Assembly: GCF_902826915.1 (NCBI RefSeq)
Contig: NZ_CADEGP010000002.1
Span: forward strand, 1-64,000
Reading direction: 5' to 3'
Origin: an uncultured Nitrosomonas sp.
GTDB lineage: Bacteria > Pseudomonadota > Gammaproteobacteria > Burkholderiales > Nitrosomonadaceae
DNA length: 64,000 bases
The position numbers and the translations under genes are program-made. This document shows positions 22,956 through 33,700 of the stretch, one piece after another (the stretch's first letter is position 1; each line of letters begins with the position of its first letter). The notes beneath the pieces are model-generated. The model made no database searches and was not told where the DNA came from. It saw only the letters and a list, made by a program, of their open reading frames with translations.

Positions 22956-24206
22956 TTAGCTCATGGAATCAATCATCGCATTACCAAAAGCCGAGCAAGA
23001 GACTTTCTTAGCATTAGTCATTTGCCGGGCAAAATCATAAGTAACAATTCCGTCCTGGATAGTCTTTTCCATAGATTTAATAATTTTGTCGGCTGCTTCA
23101 CCCCATCCAATATGTCGCAGCATCATCTCTGCCGATAATATTATTGAACCAGGGTTTACTTGATCTTTACCAGCATACTTTGGTGCTGTGCCATGTGTTG
23201 CTTCAAAAACTGCCACCACATCGCTGAGATTGGCTCCAGGCGCTATCCCTATTCCACCCACCTGCGCAGCCAAAGCATCGGATATATAATCCCCATTTAA
23301 ATTCAAAGTTGCAACAACATCATACTCTTCTGGACGAAGCAAGATTTGTTGAAGAAAAGCATCAGCAATTACATCTTTGATAACAACTCCACCCAGTGTC
23401 GAAGGCAACTTCATCCAAGGCCCACCGTCCAACAATTCTGCTCCGAATTCATTGGCTGCCAATGCATATCCCCACTTTTTAAATGCACCCTCAGTAAACT
23501 TCATAATATTACCTTTATGCACCAAAGAAACAGAATCACGTTTATTATCAATTGCATACTGAATTGCCCTACGGACAAAACGCTCCGTTCCCTCTTTTGA
23601 GACCGGTTTAATACCGATACCAGAAGACCGAGGAAAACGTATATTCGTCACCCTCATATCTTTAACCAAAAAATTAATTACTTTTGTTACAGATTCTGAC
23701 TCTGCTTCCCACTCTATACCCGCATAGATATCCTCAGAATTCTCACGAAAAATGATCATGTCTGTTTTTTCTGGGTTCTTTAATGGACTCGGAACACCAC
23801 TGAAATAGCGTACGGGCCTTAAACAAACATATAAATCTAGTTGCTGCCGTAAAGCAACATTAATTGAACGAATTCCACCACCAACCGGTGTTGTTAACGG
23901 GCCTTTAATTGAAACCACAAACTCTTTGGCAGCCTGCAATGTCTCTTCTGGTAACCATACATCTGATCCATAAACCTGCGTTGATTTCTCACCCGCATAA
24001 ATTTCCATCCACGAAATTTTTCGTTGATCACCATAAGCTTTCTCAACAGCTGAATCAACAACACTACGCATCACTGGAGTGATATCAACACCAATCCCAT
24101 CACCTTCAATAAAAGGAATTATTGGATTGTCAGGCACTTTTAATGAATAATCATCATTAACCTTAATCCGCTCACCCTTACTAGGCACCTTTATATGCTG
24201 ATACAT
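22956..24206 (-). CDS. icd: NADP-dependent isocitrate dehydrogenase
   Basis: 416 residues, close to the Escherichia coli Icd length. Oxidative decarboxylation of isocitrate to 2-oxoglutarate in the TCA cycle. The substrate-site segment [13 protein letters not shown] includes the Ser that is the phosphorylation site in enteric Icd, and [21 protein letters not shown] contains the Lys-Tyr pair that selects NADP over NAD. N-terminus and C-terminus match the family. It stands alone, convergent with the cold-shock gene. Confidence 0.96.
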   Translation of the reverse strand: MYQHIKVPSKGERIKVNDDYSLKVPDNPIIPFIEGDGIGVDITPVMRSVVDSAVEKAYGDQRKISWMEIYAGEKSTQVYGSDVWLPEETLQAAKEFVVSIKGPLTTPVGGGIRSINVALRQQLDLYVCLRPVRYFSGVPSPLKNPEKTDMIIFRENSEDIYAGIEWEAESESVTKVINFLVKDMRVTNIRFPRSSGIGIKPVSKEGTERFVRRAIQYAIDNKRDSVSLVHKGNIMKFTEGAFKKWGYALAANEFGAELLDGGPWMKLPSTLGGVVIKDVIADAFLQQILLRPEEYDVVATLNLNGDYISDALAAQVGGIGIAPGANLSDVVAVFEATHGTAPKYAGKDQVNPGSIILSAEMMLRHIGWGEAADKIIKSMEKTIQDGIVTYDFARQMTNAKKVSCSAFGNAMIDSMS

Positions 24207-24423
24207 GACATCTCCAAATATTCAAAATGCAATTTGCAAGAAAAATTCTGCCAATCTAAAATAAACTCGTTCTTTCTATACGATGCATTATACGTGTAAA
24301 CACAATACCTTTCCATGATGGCAAGTAACCCTATCCCTGCATACAGCATTACCTCGCATTTGTATCAGCAGCAATATGGTCACTTGCCTTACAAAACCTT
24401 TTTGGAGTGTTTCATTCCCCTCA

Positions 24424-25473
24424 ATGAATATTAACCTTCTAATTCCCAATCTATTTTGGTCTGACACTTCGCAACCAGAAATCTATGATGGTTTATTAAT
24501 GCATTCTTTAGAAACACTACTATCTAAAGGTTTCTCCAAGACAAATTCATCCCTTGAAATGGAAATCTGGCTATGCAAACAGTTTAATTTGGAACAACAA
24601 CATGGGAATTGGCCTATTGCACCATTGATGTTACACCTTGATGCCCCCGTTTTGGCAAAAACAAGTAAAGATTTCTGGATACGAGCCGATCCTGTTCATC
24701 TTCGCATTGAACAAAACCATATCATGCTAGCAGATAGTCAATCTTTCGAAATCTCCCCAGAAGAAGCAGAGCAATTAATACAAGACTTGAATCATAATCT
24801 TGGTAACCAAGATTTTATTTTTTCAGCTTTTCATCCCCATCGTTGGTACATTCGAATACCCAAGGCACCTGAAATGCAAACACACACACTCAGCCACGTT
24901 ACATGCAAAAACATTAATAATTTCTTGCCGACAGGAAAAGACAGCAGCATCTGGCATAAAATCTTTAATGAAGTCCAAATGCTTCTGCATGAGCATCCGG
25001 TTAACCAAGCTCGTGAATCTCGCGGCGAATTGATCATTAATAGCATTTGGCCTTGGGGAGGAGGAAACATAATTCAATCAATACATTCTCCTTACACACA
25101 TGCATGGAGTAATAATGATTTTTCTCAATCACTAGCACTGGCTGCTAGTAATATCAATTATTCAAATCCACCTACAGATGTTAACAAATGGCTCCAAACT
25201 AAAATATCAGGAAATCATCTTGTAGTGTTGGACTCGCTACGTAATCCAGCAAAATACAAGAATGCTTATGGATGGCGAGAAGCTCTCAGAAATATGGAAC
25301 ACAATTGGTTTCTACCCTTATACACAGCAATTAAAAACGGAAAAGTTAGACAACTCACCATAACAACATCGAATGAAATCGCCTCACATGATTTTGCAAT
25401 AACACGCTCTGATCTATGGAAATTCTGGCTATTTAATAAACCACTCTTCACTCATAGTAGAAAAATCAACTAA
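24424..25473 (+). CDS. RpfE-type protein (phosphoglycerate-mutase-related family), function unknown
   Basis: 349 residues from the ATG at 24424; an in-frame ATG at 24376 would add 16 residues of unlike composition, and the family usually begins with a strand such as MNINLLIPNLFW. The segments WIRADPVHLRIEQN, DLNHNLGNQDFIFSAFHPHRWYI, FNEVQMLLHEHPVNQARESRG and NSIWPWGGG match proteins annotated as the RpfE regulatory type in Xanthomonas and betaproteobacteria, sometimes labelled cofactor-independent phosphoglycerate mutases. The metal-binding active-site set of true mutases is not evident, so I leave the function open. In related genomes it often sits next to recJ; here an EAL-domain gene follows after 62 nt. 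Confidence 0.75.
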   Translation: MNINLLIPNLFWSDTSQPEIYDGLLMHSLETLLSKGFSKTNSSLEMEIWLCKQFNLEQQHGNWPIAPLMLHLDAPVLAKTSKDFWIRADPVHLRIEQNHIMLADSQSFEISPEEAEQLIQDLNHNLGNQDFIFSAFHPHRWYIRIPKAPEMQTHTLSHVTCKNINNFLPTGKDSSIWHKIFNEVQMLLHEHPVNQARESRGELIINSIWPWGGGNIIQSIHSPYTHAWSNNDFSQSLALAASNINYSNPPTDVNKWLQTKISGNHLVVLDSLRNPAKYKNAYGWREALRNMEHNWFLPLYTAIKNGKVRQLTITTSNEIASHDFAITRSDLWKFWLFNKPLFTHSRKIN

Positions 25474-25535
25474 AAAATACTCTATAAATAGCAACAACGC
25501 ATCTTAATTTAAGCTCTCAAGAATAAGGAATTATC

Positions 25536-27047
25536 GTGCCAAAGAACTCATTATTAAATAACGTCAAGCCCTATTTGACTATTTGTATTTCATTGATTCT
25601 ATTGCTTATCATCATAGCAGATGCATATATTACCAATGAACTCCCGCCCCATTGGCTAACTGCATTATGGTTTTCTTTACTCTTTACAATACTAATAGTA
25701 ATTATTCAGTTAGCGCAAGCCGAGAAAAATTCCAGAAGCCTCAGCAATCAACTCAATGTTACTAAGGAAAGACTCGGAAATGAGATTAAACATCGGCTTT
25801 GGGCTGAAAAAACATCGTCAGAAAATAAGATAAAATCACAATTTATCGATGAGAATTTCCCTGTTATGTTGGCTTATTTTAATACTGAGCTCCGCTGTCG
25901 GTACCATAATCGAATTTTCCGCCGATGGTTTGGGTTAAATCCGGATCAGATTGATGGGCATTCTCTAAAAGAATTCTCAAATGCAGAATTCTTTTCTGAT
26001 ATCCAGAATAATATTGAAAAAATATTAACAGGAAAAACCGTACATAACGAACGAATCCTTAAATCTATCAAAGGCTTTCCCTATATTTTCACAGAGCAAT
26101 ATCTTCCTCATATTGATAATAAAGGAAAAACTATTGGCTTCTATACACTGCACACCCCTCGTGCACAAGAAAAAAGTCGTATACCCTCAAAAAACAATAA
26201 AGATGGAAATAAAACAAAGCCAGAGTTAAAAAAATCTATTGAAGCATCAACCAATAACGACATAAAGCTTCAACAAAATAATCAACCATCCACATCTAAA
26301 TCAGGAATTACTGCTGCACGCATTGCTCAAGCAATTGACGGAGAAGAGTTTAATCTCTATTGCCAGAAAATAATCCCTATCAAATCTGCTGATACATCTT
26401 CCTCGCATTATGAAATTCTGATTCGTATGCATGAAGAAGAAAATAGCTTAATGCCTCCAGGTTCGTTCTTACCCCTAGTCGATCAATTCCAAATGATGCC
26501 CAAGCTGGATCGATGGATCATCAACCATATCGTTCAGTGGCTATCGGTTCATCCAGAAACCAATTCGGTATTTCACCTTAATTTAGCCAAAGATACTTTA
26601 AAAGATGTAGCCTTCCCTAGCTTTATTCAAGATCAGTTGCAAAAGACCAAAGTCGCCGGCTCTAGTCTTTGTTTTGAAATTGAAGTTTCAGATGCAGAAG
26701 ACAGTACGGCAGACACACATATCTTCACACAAAGGATTCATGAATTAGGTTGCCTGGTTTCACTCTGTAGCTTTAGCGATAATTCTGAATCATTAAATCT
26801 ACAGAGTAAAATAAAAGTGGACTACCTGAAAATCGATGGCAGCATTGTTTGTAATATACTTCGCGACGAAGAAGATTTAACCAAAATAATAGCTATCAAT
26901 CAGCTCGCTCAAGATGCTAATGTCAAAACAATTGCTGAATTAGTCGAAACGGATGATATCATCGCGAAATTACAAGAAATTGGCATCGATTATGCGCAAG
27001 GATTTGGTATTGCGAAACCTCATCCCTTTAATGATCTTGAAACTTAG
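25536..27047 (+). CDS. membrane-bound PAS-EAL protein with a degenerate EAL active site
   Basis: 503 residues. Two membrane helices (about 12-30 and 41-59), a short coiled coil (62-100), a PAS-like domain (about 105-205), a charged low-complexity linker (210-255) and an EAL domain (about 260-500); no GGDEF domain. The EAL signature reads EIL (293-295). Asn349, Glu381, Lys432, Asp434, Glu468/471 and Gln488 align with conserved positions, but the metal-binding Asp-Asp of the DDFG loop is replaced by Cys411-Ser412 (LCSFS). A protein like this may bind c-di-GMP without hydrolysing it, or act through protein contacts. Start ATG/GTG: GTG at 25536 after AAGGA. Confidence 0.85.
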   Translation: MPKNSLLNNVKPYLTICISLILLLIIIADAYITNELPPHWLTALWFSLLFTILIVIIQLAQAEKNSRSLSNQLNVTKERLGNEIKHRLWAEKTSSENKIKSQFIDENFPVMLAYFNTELRCRYHNRIFRRWFGLNPDQIDGHSLKEFSNAEFFSDIQNNIEKILTGKTVHNERILKSIKGFPYIFTEQYLPHIDNKGKTIGFYTLHTPRAQEKSRIPSKNNKDGNKTKPELKKSIEASTNNDIKLQQNNQPSTSKSGITAARIAQAIDGEEFNLYCQKIIPIKSADTSSSHYEILIRMHEEENSLMPPGSFLPLVDQFQMMPKLDRWIINHIVQWLSVHPETNSVFHLNLAKDTLKDVAFPSFIQDQLQKTKVAGSSLCFEIEVSDAEDSTADTHIFTQRIHELGCLVSLCSFSDNSESLNLQSKIKVDYLKIDGSIVCNILRDEEDLTKIIAINQLAQDANVKTIAELVETDDIIAKLQEIGIDYAQGFGIAKPHPFNDLET

Positions 27048-27077
27048 TCCCAGATCATGAATGCCGTTCAATATATT

Positions 27078-27103
27078 AGAGCAACCGCTCAGGCAATTGC
27101 TCT
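27078..27103. terminator. weak hairpin between converging genes
   Basis: AGAGCAA (27078-27084) and TTGCTCT (27097-27103) are perfect inverted repeats with a 12-nt loop between the convergent EAL gene and pntB. There is no clear T tract, so termination is a guess. Confidence 0.3.
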
Positions 27104-27137
27104 CCAGTTCCAGAAATAGTCAATGTCTTTCAGGATA

Positions 27138-28517
27138 TCACAATGCCTTGACCATATGCTCAACGACTTTCTTAGCATCTCCGAATATCATCATAGTCTT
27201 ATCCATATAGAACAGATCATTATCAAGACCGGCATAACCCACCGCCATACTACGCTTTACAACCATAACCGTACGCGCCTTATGCGCATCTAATATCGGC
27301 ATACCATAGATGGGGCTGCCTGGAACGTTTGCTGCCGGGTTGACTACATCATTTGCACCCAATACCAAAACAACATCTGTATTTGAAAAGTCGCTATTGA
27401 TTTCTTCCATTTCCTGGACTTGCTCATAAGGAATTTCAGCTTCCGCCAATAATACATTCATGTGTCCAGGCATACGTCCGGCTACTGGATGAATAGCAAA
27501 GCGAACATTAACTCCCTTTTTATGCAATACCTCAGCCAATTCCTTGACTGCGTGCTGCGCTCTTGCAACTGCTAAGCCATATCCAGGGATGATGATCACA
27601 CTATCTGCATTACCCATCAAGAAAGCTGCATCTTCTGCACTTCCGCTACGATGAGTCTTCTGGGTGCCATCCGTAGCTACAATTGCTCCGCCATCGCTGC
27701 CAAAACCGCCCAATATAACAGATAAAAATGGCCGATTCATAGCTTTACACATGATGTAAGAAAGAATAGCGCCTGAACTACCCACCAAGGATCCGGCAAT
27801 AATCAACATCGGATTACCTAACGAAAAACCAATGCCTGCTGCAGCCCAACCAGAATATGAGTTAAGCATCGATATCACGACCGGCATATCAGCACCACCA
27901 ATAGGAATAATGATCAGAAATCCTAATACGAAGGCAATTGTAGTCATGGCAATAAACGCGGTCCAGTTCGTCGTCTCACTAAAAAAGAACCACAAACCAA
28001 ATCCAACCATGGCAATTGCCAGCAATAAATTAAGCATATGCTGGCCACTGAAAACAATAGGTGTACCGCTCATGCGGCCAGACAACTTCAGAAAAGCAAT
28101 AACTGAACCCGACCAAGTCATTGCGCCGATAAAAGTACCCAAGAACAATTCCAGCTTACTACCTGCCGGCAAAATCGCAGGCAACCCGAAAGAAACTGGA
28201 TTATTGATCGCTGCAATTGCAATAAATACTGCCGCCAGACCAACCAGTGAGTGCATAAAGGCAACCAATTCGGGCATTGCAGTCATCTGCACACGTTGTG
28301 CCACAATCGCACCGATAGTACCTCCCACCGCAATACATCCCAAAATCAAAAGCCAGTTCTGCGTAAGTGTCAAAGTTGTGGCAACCGCAATCGCCATGCC
28401 CACCATACCGAACAAATTTCCACGACGTGCTGATTCAGGCGAGCTTAGGCCTTTTAGTGCAAGTATAAAAAATACTGAAGCAACTAAATATGCAAGTGCT
28501 ACCATATTGGCTGACAT
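27138..28517 (-). CDS. pntB: NAD(P) transhydrogenase beta subunit
   Basis: 459 residues. The first two-thirds are about nine membrane helices forming part of the proton channel; the C-terminal domain III (about 285-459) binds NADP(H) through GYGLAVARAQHAVKEL and VVLVLGANDVVNP. With the two alpha subunits it couples proton entry to hydride transfer from NADH to NADP+. The ATG directly follows the pntAB stop (TAAATG). Confidence 0.96.
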   Translation of the reverse strand: MSANMVALAYLVASVFFILALKGLSSPESARRGNLFGMVGMAIAVATTLTLTQNWLLILGCIAVGGTIGAIVAQRVQMTAMPELVAFMHSLVGLAAVFIAIAAINNPVSFGLPAILPAGSKLELFLGTFIGAMTWSGSVIAFLKLSGRMSGTPIVFSGQHMLNLLLAIAMVGFGLWFFFSETTNWTAFIAMTTIAFVLGFLIIIPIGGADMPVVISMLNSYSGWAAAGIGFSLGNPMLIIAGSLVGSSGAILSYIMCKAMNRPFLSVILGGFGSDGGAIVATDGTQKTHRSGSAEDAAFLMGNADSVIIIPGYGLAVARAQHAVKELAEVLHKKGVNVRFAIHPVAGRMPGHMNVLLAEAEIPYEQVQEMEEINSDFSNTDVVLVLGANDVVNPAANVPGSPIYGMPILDAHKARTVMVVKRSMAVGYAGLDNDLFYMDKTMMIFGDAKKVVEHMVKAL

Positions 28518-28826
28518 TTACGCGTTTCCTTTTTTATCTTTTCTCTTGAACATTTCTAGCATCCGTTGACTCACCAGAAACCCACCAAAAACATTGATTG
28601 CTGCCAGCGTAACTGCAGCAGCACCTAACCAAACGCCCCAGTCGGTCTCCGTTGGCCCCGCAGCCAACATTGCGCCAACAAGAATAATACCGGAAATAGC
28701 GTTAGTCACTGACATCAGAGGGGTATGCAAAGCCGGTGTAACATTCCACACAACATGATAGCCAACAAAAACTGCCAGCACAAAAACCGTTAGATTGATA
28801 ATAACCGGATCAATTTCACCAATCAT
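28518..28826 (-). CDS. pntAB: NAD(P) transhydrogenase alpha subunit, membrane part
   Basis: 102 residues with three membrane helices, corresponding to the C-terminal membrane segment of the single-chain PntA of enteric bacteria. It is encoded separately here, as in Rhodospirillum-type transhydrogenases. It sits between pntAA and pntB and is co-transcribed with them. Confidence 0.95.
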   Translation of the reverse strand: MIGEIDPVIINLTVFVLAVFVGYHVVWNVTPALHTPLMSVTNAISGIILVGAMLAAGPTETDWGVWLGAAAVTLAAINVFGGFLVSQRMLEMFKRKDKKGNA

Positions 28827-28905
28827 ATTTACTCCTTTAAAATTCGTTAACTGTACTTTCTCTATGCAGCAACTGATAAAGCGTCTTTCTTAGTTATCGT
28901 TGAGA

Positions 28906-30033
28906 TTATGACTTTCCGATGACTTCCCCACCTGCACATAATAATGTTCCCGCAATAATTTCATCTGAGCGGTCTATTTTCAATGCATCATTCTCCTGAT
29001 CAAGCATCAAGTTAAGAAAATTCATCAGATTTCGTGCATATAATGCACTAGCATCGGCTGCCACCAAACCAGGAAGATTCGCAATCCCAATCAGATACAC
29101 ACCATGTTTAAACACATTCTTATTTAATTCGGATAATGGGCAATTACCACCTGCTTCAACTGCCATGTCGACAATAACAGAACCTGGCTTCATCGCCTGC
29201 ACGGTTTCCTCTTTGACCAAAACGGGCGCTGGGCGACCCGGAATTAACGCGGTTGTAATAATAATATCTGCCAAAACCGCACGCTCATGGACCAAGTCGC
29301 CTTGCCGCCGCTTATAATCATCCGACATTTCCGCCGCATACCCGCCCGCTGTTTCAGCTTCGGCTTTTTCTTCATCACTGAGTGGCACTTCCACAAACTT
29401 GGCACCCAGACTCTCTACCTGTTCCTTAACTGCCGGTCGCACATCGAAAGCTTCAACCACTGCGCCCAATCTCTTGGCGGTTGCAATGGCCTGCAATCCA
29501 GCAACACCTGCACCCAGGACTAGAACTCGTGCCGCTTTCACAGTACCAGCTGCCGTCATCAGCATAGGAAAGAATTTTTGATAGATATTTGCCGCCACAA
29601 TCACTGCTTTGTAGCCCGCAATGTTTGCCTGTGACGACAAAACATCCATATTTTGCGCACGAGAAATCCGCGGCAATTTCTCCATCGCAAATGCAGTCAA
29701 TCCATGTTGTACTAGTGCATCCACACCATCCTTTTGATGCGGCGACAACAACCCTAGCAATACCGCATCCTTTCGCATCATCGCTAATTCACTGGACTCT
29801 GGGCCACGCACTTTGAGTACAATTTGCGATTGCGCATACAATTCAGCCACATCAGTCACTATCGTTGCGCCCGCCTCTTGATAGGCTGAGTCTGGAATAC
29901 TGGCACCAGCACCGGCACCTAGCTGGACTGAAACCTTATGAACACCCTTAGCAGTATATTTTTTCACGGTCTCCGGTGTGGCTGCCACACGCGTTTCTCC
30001 ACCGCGAATCTCTGCTGGTATGCCTATATGCAT
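28906..30033 (-). CDS. pntAA: NAD(P) transhydrogenase alpha subunit, NAD-binding part
   Basis: 375 residues. Soluble domain I of the transhydrogenase, related to alanine dehydrogenase: MHIGIPAEIRGGETRVAATPETV at the N-terminus, RAQNMDVLSSQANIAGYKAV, and the NAD-binding VLVLGAGVAGLQAIATAKRLGA. The ATG follows GGGAGA. It is the first gene of the three-gene pnt operon. Confidence 0.96.
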   Translation of the reverse strand: MHIGIPAEIRGGETRVAATPETVKKYTAKGVHKVSVQLGAGAGASIPDSAYQEAGATIVTDVAELYAQSQIVLKVRGPESSELAMMRKDAVLLGLLSPHQKDGVDALVQHGLTAFAMEKLPRISRAQNMDVLSSQANIAGYKAVIVAANIYQKFFPMLMTAAGTVKAARVLVLGAGVAGLQAIATAKRLGAVVEAFDVRPAVKEQVESLGAKFVEVPLSDEEKAEAETAGGYAAEMSDDYKRRQGDLVHERAVLADIIITTALIPGRPAPVLVKEETVQAMKPGSVIVDMAVEAGGNCPLSELNKNVFKHGVYLIGIANLPGLVAADASALYARNLMNFLNLMLDQENDALKIDRSDEIIAGTLLCAGGEVIGKS

Positions 30034-30326
30034 TGATAATCTCCCTTTTCTTACCTATCTGTTTGCAGATAAAACCAATATTGAGTTTAAATTTTTAATG
30101 AGTAGTGGATTATAAATCAATTTGCGCGTAATGCATTAAATGGATCAGGAAAAACTTGATATGGCGTGATCTTAGGTTATACAGACAATTTCTTGCAGTG
30201 ATTAAGCTCACACCCAATAAAAGGATCAAGATGCATGGATGAATATCCAATCACTATGCTTCTTATCAAGCTCTCGATAAAAAATTTGAATCGTCGAAGT
30301 AAAATGACCAGGTTCCGCCTAGCGCC
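30034..30326. other. pnt upstream region
   Basis: 293 nt between the HPt gene and pntAA, all genes on the minus strand. It should hold the pnt promoter and the end of the HPt transcript. I see no convincing hairpin terminator or coding sequence. Confidence 0.4.
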
Positions 30327-30713
30327 TTATTCGCTCAACTCACCAAATTCATGCTCAAGTTGTTGTGTAATCTGCTTCAACAAAAGTGGAATCTTTGCCA
30401 GCAATGCTTCCGCATCGGACCAATTATTATTGGCGCTCGCTTCCTCAAGCGCCTCGCATAAATCAGCGAAACTTAAGGCGCCGATTGTTCTTGCTGAAGA
30501 TTTTAATTTATGACCTAAACAACCCAACGCTGACAGATCCTTTTCAGTCTGCGCCACTTCCATTTCCGAAAGCGTGTCATTGGCAACCTCAATAAATTTA
30601 AGACAAAACTTTCGTACTAGCACAGAATTGTCATGAAACATCAGACGCATTTTTGCGATATCAACCGGCAATGACGCATCCGGTAACGATCCTTCTTCTG
30701 CTTCATTAATCAC
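30327..30713 (-). CDS. HPt-domain phosphotransfer protein
   Basis: 128 residues, essentially one histidine-phosphotransfer four-helix bundle. The phosphorylatable His is in LGHKLKSSARTIGA, followed by the usual small-residue pattern FADLCEALE. It would pass phosphoryl groups between receiver domains. The start is GTG at 30711-30713, seven bases after the stop of the large oxidoreductase gene, so it is probably co-transcribed with it. No histidine kinase is nearby; a single receiver protein lies on the other side of the oxidoreductase. Confidence 0.88.
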   Translation of the reverse strand: MINEAEEGSLPDASLPVDIAKMRLMFHDNSVLVRKFCLKFIEVANDTLSEMEVAQTEKDLSALGCLGHKLKSSARTIGALSFADLCEALEEASANNNWSDAEALLAKIPLLLKQITQQLEHEFGELSE

Positions 30714-30719
30714 TACAGC

Positions 30720-33700
30720 TCAGACCCCGTTTTTTAAACAACGGTCAACCCATCGATTTGTTAGTTTTTCCTGCACAGTATTTTGGCGCAGACGTGTATT
30801 CAATCCTGAGAAATCCACTTGATCCAAGGGCTGATCTTGGTTGAAACAAGAAAACACATACGTAATTTTTCCTGTTTCCGGATCCTGATGCGGCTGTAGA
30901 CATTGTGCGCAAATCTCCTTCATCATGCACTGCATAGGCGAGTTAATCGAACCAATTGCAAAATGATCTGCCTTCAAGTAAGGCTTCAACTGGTTATGAC
31001 GAGCTAGTCCAACAGCAGCCATCATGCGATCCGAACCAATTGCAATAATATGATCGGCTTCAGTCAGCGCCACCGGTTGCACACCTAATTCACCACTGGC
31101 ATAAGCCACCATTGCTTGCACGATATTTCCTACATAGCTTTTATCCTGAGGACGCGTAGCTGTAAAACCTGGCGACTCATCGCAGCACCATACGACAATG
31201 TCTGCTGCAGCCTCGATCTCAGCCACTTTATATCGATCGACCAATTTCTTATAACCAGCAAAATATAACACCCTCGATCCGGCCGCACGCGCGGCTGCCC
31301 CAATAGAAAACAACACCGCATTACCTAAACCACCACCCACTAACACCACAGTCTTATCCCCAGGGATTTCTGTTGGTGTTCCGGTAGGCCCCATCAGCAC
31401 AACCGGCTCACCCGGTTTCAGCATCGCACACAAATTAGAAGATCCGCCCATTTCCAAAACAACGAGTGAAACCAATCCGCGCTCGATATCCACCGATGCG
31501 CCAGTCAACGCTAAACCCTCCATCGCCAGCCTAGTATCTCCGGCAATTGTTGCTAGTGTTGCATAATTCTGAAAGCGATAAAATTGACCCGGCTGAAAAT
31601 GCTCTGCTGCCATTGGAGCATGCACAACCACTTCGATTATATTGGGAGCAAGCCTCTCTACTTTATAAACCGTTGGACGCAGCTGATTGTTTAAGCCTGC
31701 AAAGAACTGCTGTGTCGACTGATTCAACTTTGGCTTAACACGCCCCAATACCCGATGCACCACGGGATAGCCTTGTTTGGCACTCGACATCGCCTTCACT
31801 ACATTCCCAGAATAGGATGGATGCAAATCACCAAAAAAACTGATAAAGCGGCCATCTTGACCATCCCGATAACGACTGAGCAACACCATCGGTATTTCTG
31901 GTTTGGGATTACCATGGGCGGGTTGCACTGGATTCCCTTCCTCATCGCAAGCAGCAAAATAACGGCCGTTGAGTTTGAATAGTTTTTCATCTTCCCGTGC
32001 CAGCACTGTATTAGGTTGAGTACCAGCAGCAACCAACAATGCACGTGCTGACAACTCTACATTGCCCGCATTTTGCCATTGTCCGGTTTCATCTCGTTTC
32101 TGCACCCCAAATTGCACCGATTGCGTGTGTCCCCATTGATCTACATTAACGCGCTCTGGCGTCATTCCCTCAGCAAACCAGATGCCTTCTTCCAGCGCCT
32201 TTTCCACTTCTTCATGATTCAACGTATAAGAAGGACTATCAATCAAGCGCTTCCGATAAGCTATTGTCGCGCCGCCCCAAGCTTGCAGCAGATTGATGAT
32301 ACGCGGTGCACGCCCTTCCTTTTCTGCATCCCGACGTTCTGCCCGAATGGCTCGTGCATGATTAAGAAGCTCGTCAGCAATTTCTTTCTCCTCATCGTCC
32401 CACGCTTCACGAATCGCAGCTTCACCTTGCACTACTGCCATTATTTCATAGCGCTGCAGAAATTTTTCCACCTGAACTGGATAATATGCCAGCGCCTCAG
32501 TTGCTGTATCAATGGCCGTCAACCCACCACCAATAACCACCACAGGCAAACGTAATTGCATATTCGCAATCGAATCGCTCTGCGCAGCACCCGTAAGTTG
32601 CAAACCCATCAAGAAATCCGATGCGGCACGCACCCCACGCGCTAACCCGTTCGGCATATCCAGCACAGTAGGTCGTCCAGCCCCTGCAGCTAGAGCAATA
32701 TGGTCAAACCCCATAGCAAATGCATCATCGGCAGTCAACGTGCCGCCAAAGCGCACACCTCCAAACAATGCAAATTCTTCTCTGCGCTCCAGCAACAACC
32801 GAATCAATTTGAGAAAGTTTTTATTCCAACGCACAGTAATTCCATATTCTGCCACTCCACCAAAACCACCCGGCATACGCTGCTCCAAGTTTTCTTCTAG
32901 CGTACTAGCCAGCCGGATCGCCTGAAATGGCACCCGTTCACCCTGTAAATTCACCCCTGAGATCTCTTCCGGCAAAAATTCAATCTTAAGCCCGTCGATG
33001 CCCACCACCGTGTGGCCTTCATTCATTAAATGATGCGCCAGCGTATATCCGGCCGGCCCCATGCCGACCACCAGCACCTTGCGGCCGGATGGCGACTTCG
33101 GCACCGGTCTATGTAAGTTCAAAGGATTCCAACGTGTCAGTAAACTATAAATTTCAAATCCCCATGGCAATGCCAGCACGTCTTTCAGCGTTCGTGTCTC
33201 AGCCTGAGGGATATCAACCGGCTCTTGTTTCTGGTAAATACATGATTTCATGCAATCATTACAAATTCGATGACCAGTTCCGGCACACATCGGATTATCC
33301 AGCGCGATCATGGCCAGACTGCCTATTGCGACGCCTTGTGTTTTGAGTTTATGAAATTCGGAAATGCGCTCTTCCAGCGGACAACCCGCGAGCAGCGCGC
33401 CCAACTCGCTGCGTTTGAAAGCAAGAGGCTCATCCGGTGATTTAGATTTCTGTATCAAACCCTTAGAGCATGAATCCTTACCTTGCTCATGACACCAGAT
33501 GCAGTAATTAGCTTCATCAAGCGCTCCCATCAGATCTGTTCCATTATCGGTCAACGCAAAACCATTGCGTTCACGCACATGACCAAGCCGATGCACCGGA
33601 TACCCTGCCGACTCATCCGTTTCCAGCGACAACAGATGCTGAAAATCCAATTTGGCAGGTGACTTAAATAAAATACCTTGCCGCGTACGTTGCTGCCCAG

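Noticed and set aside
24424-25473. Annotation as a working phosphoglycerate mutase
   Set aside because: The metal-site motifs of cofactor-independent mutases are not visible; the RpfE-type label is safer.
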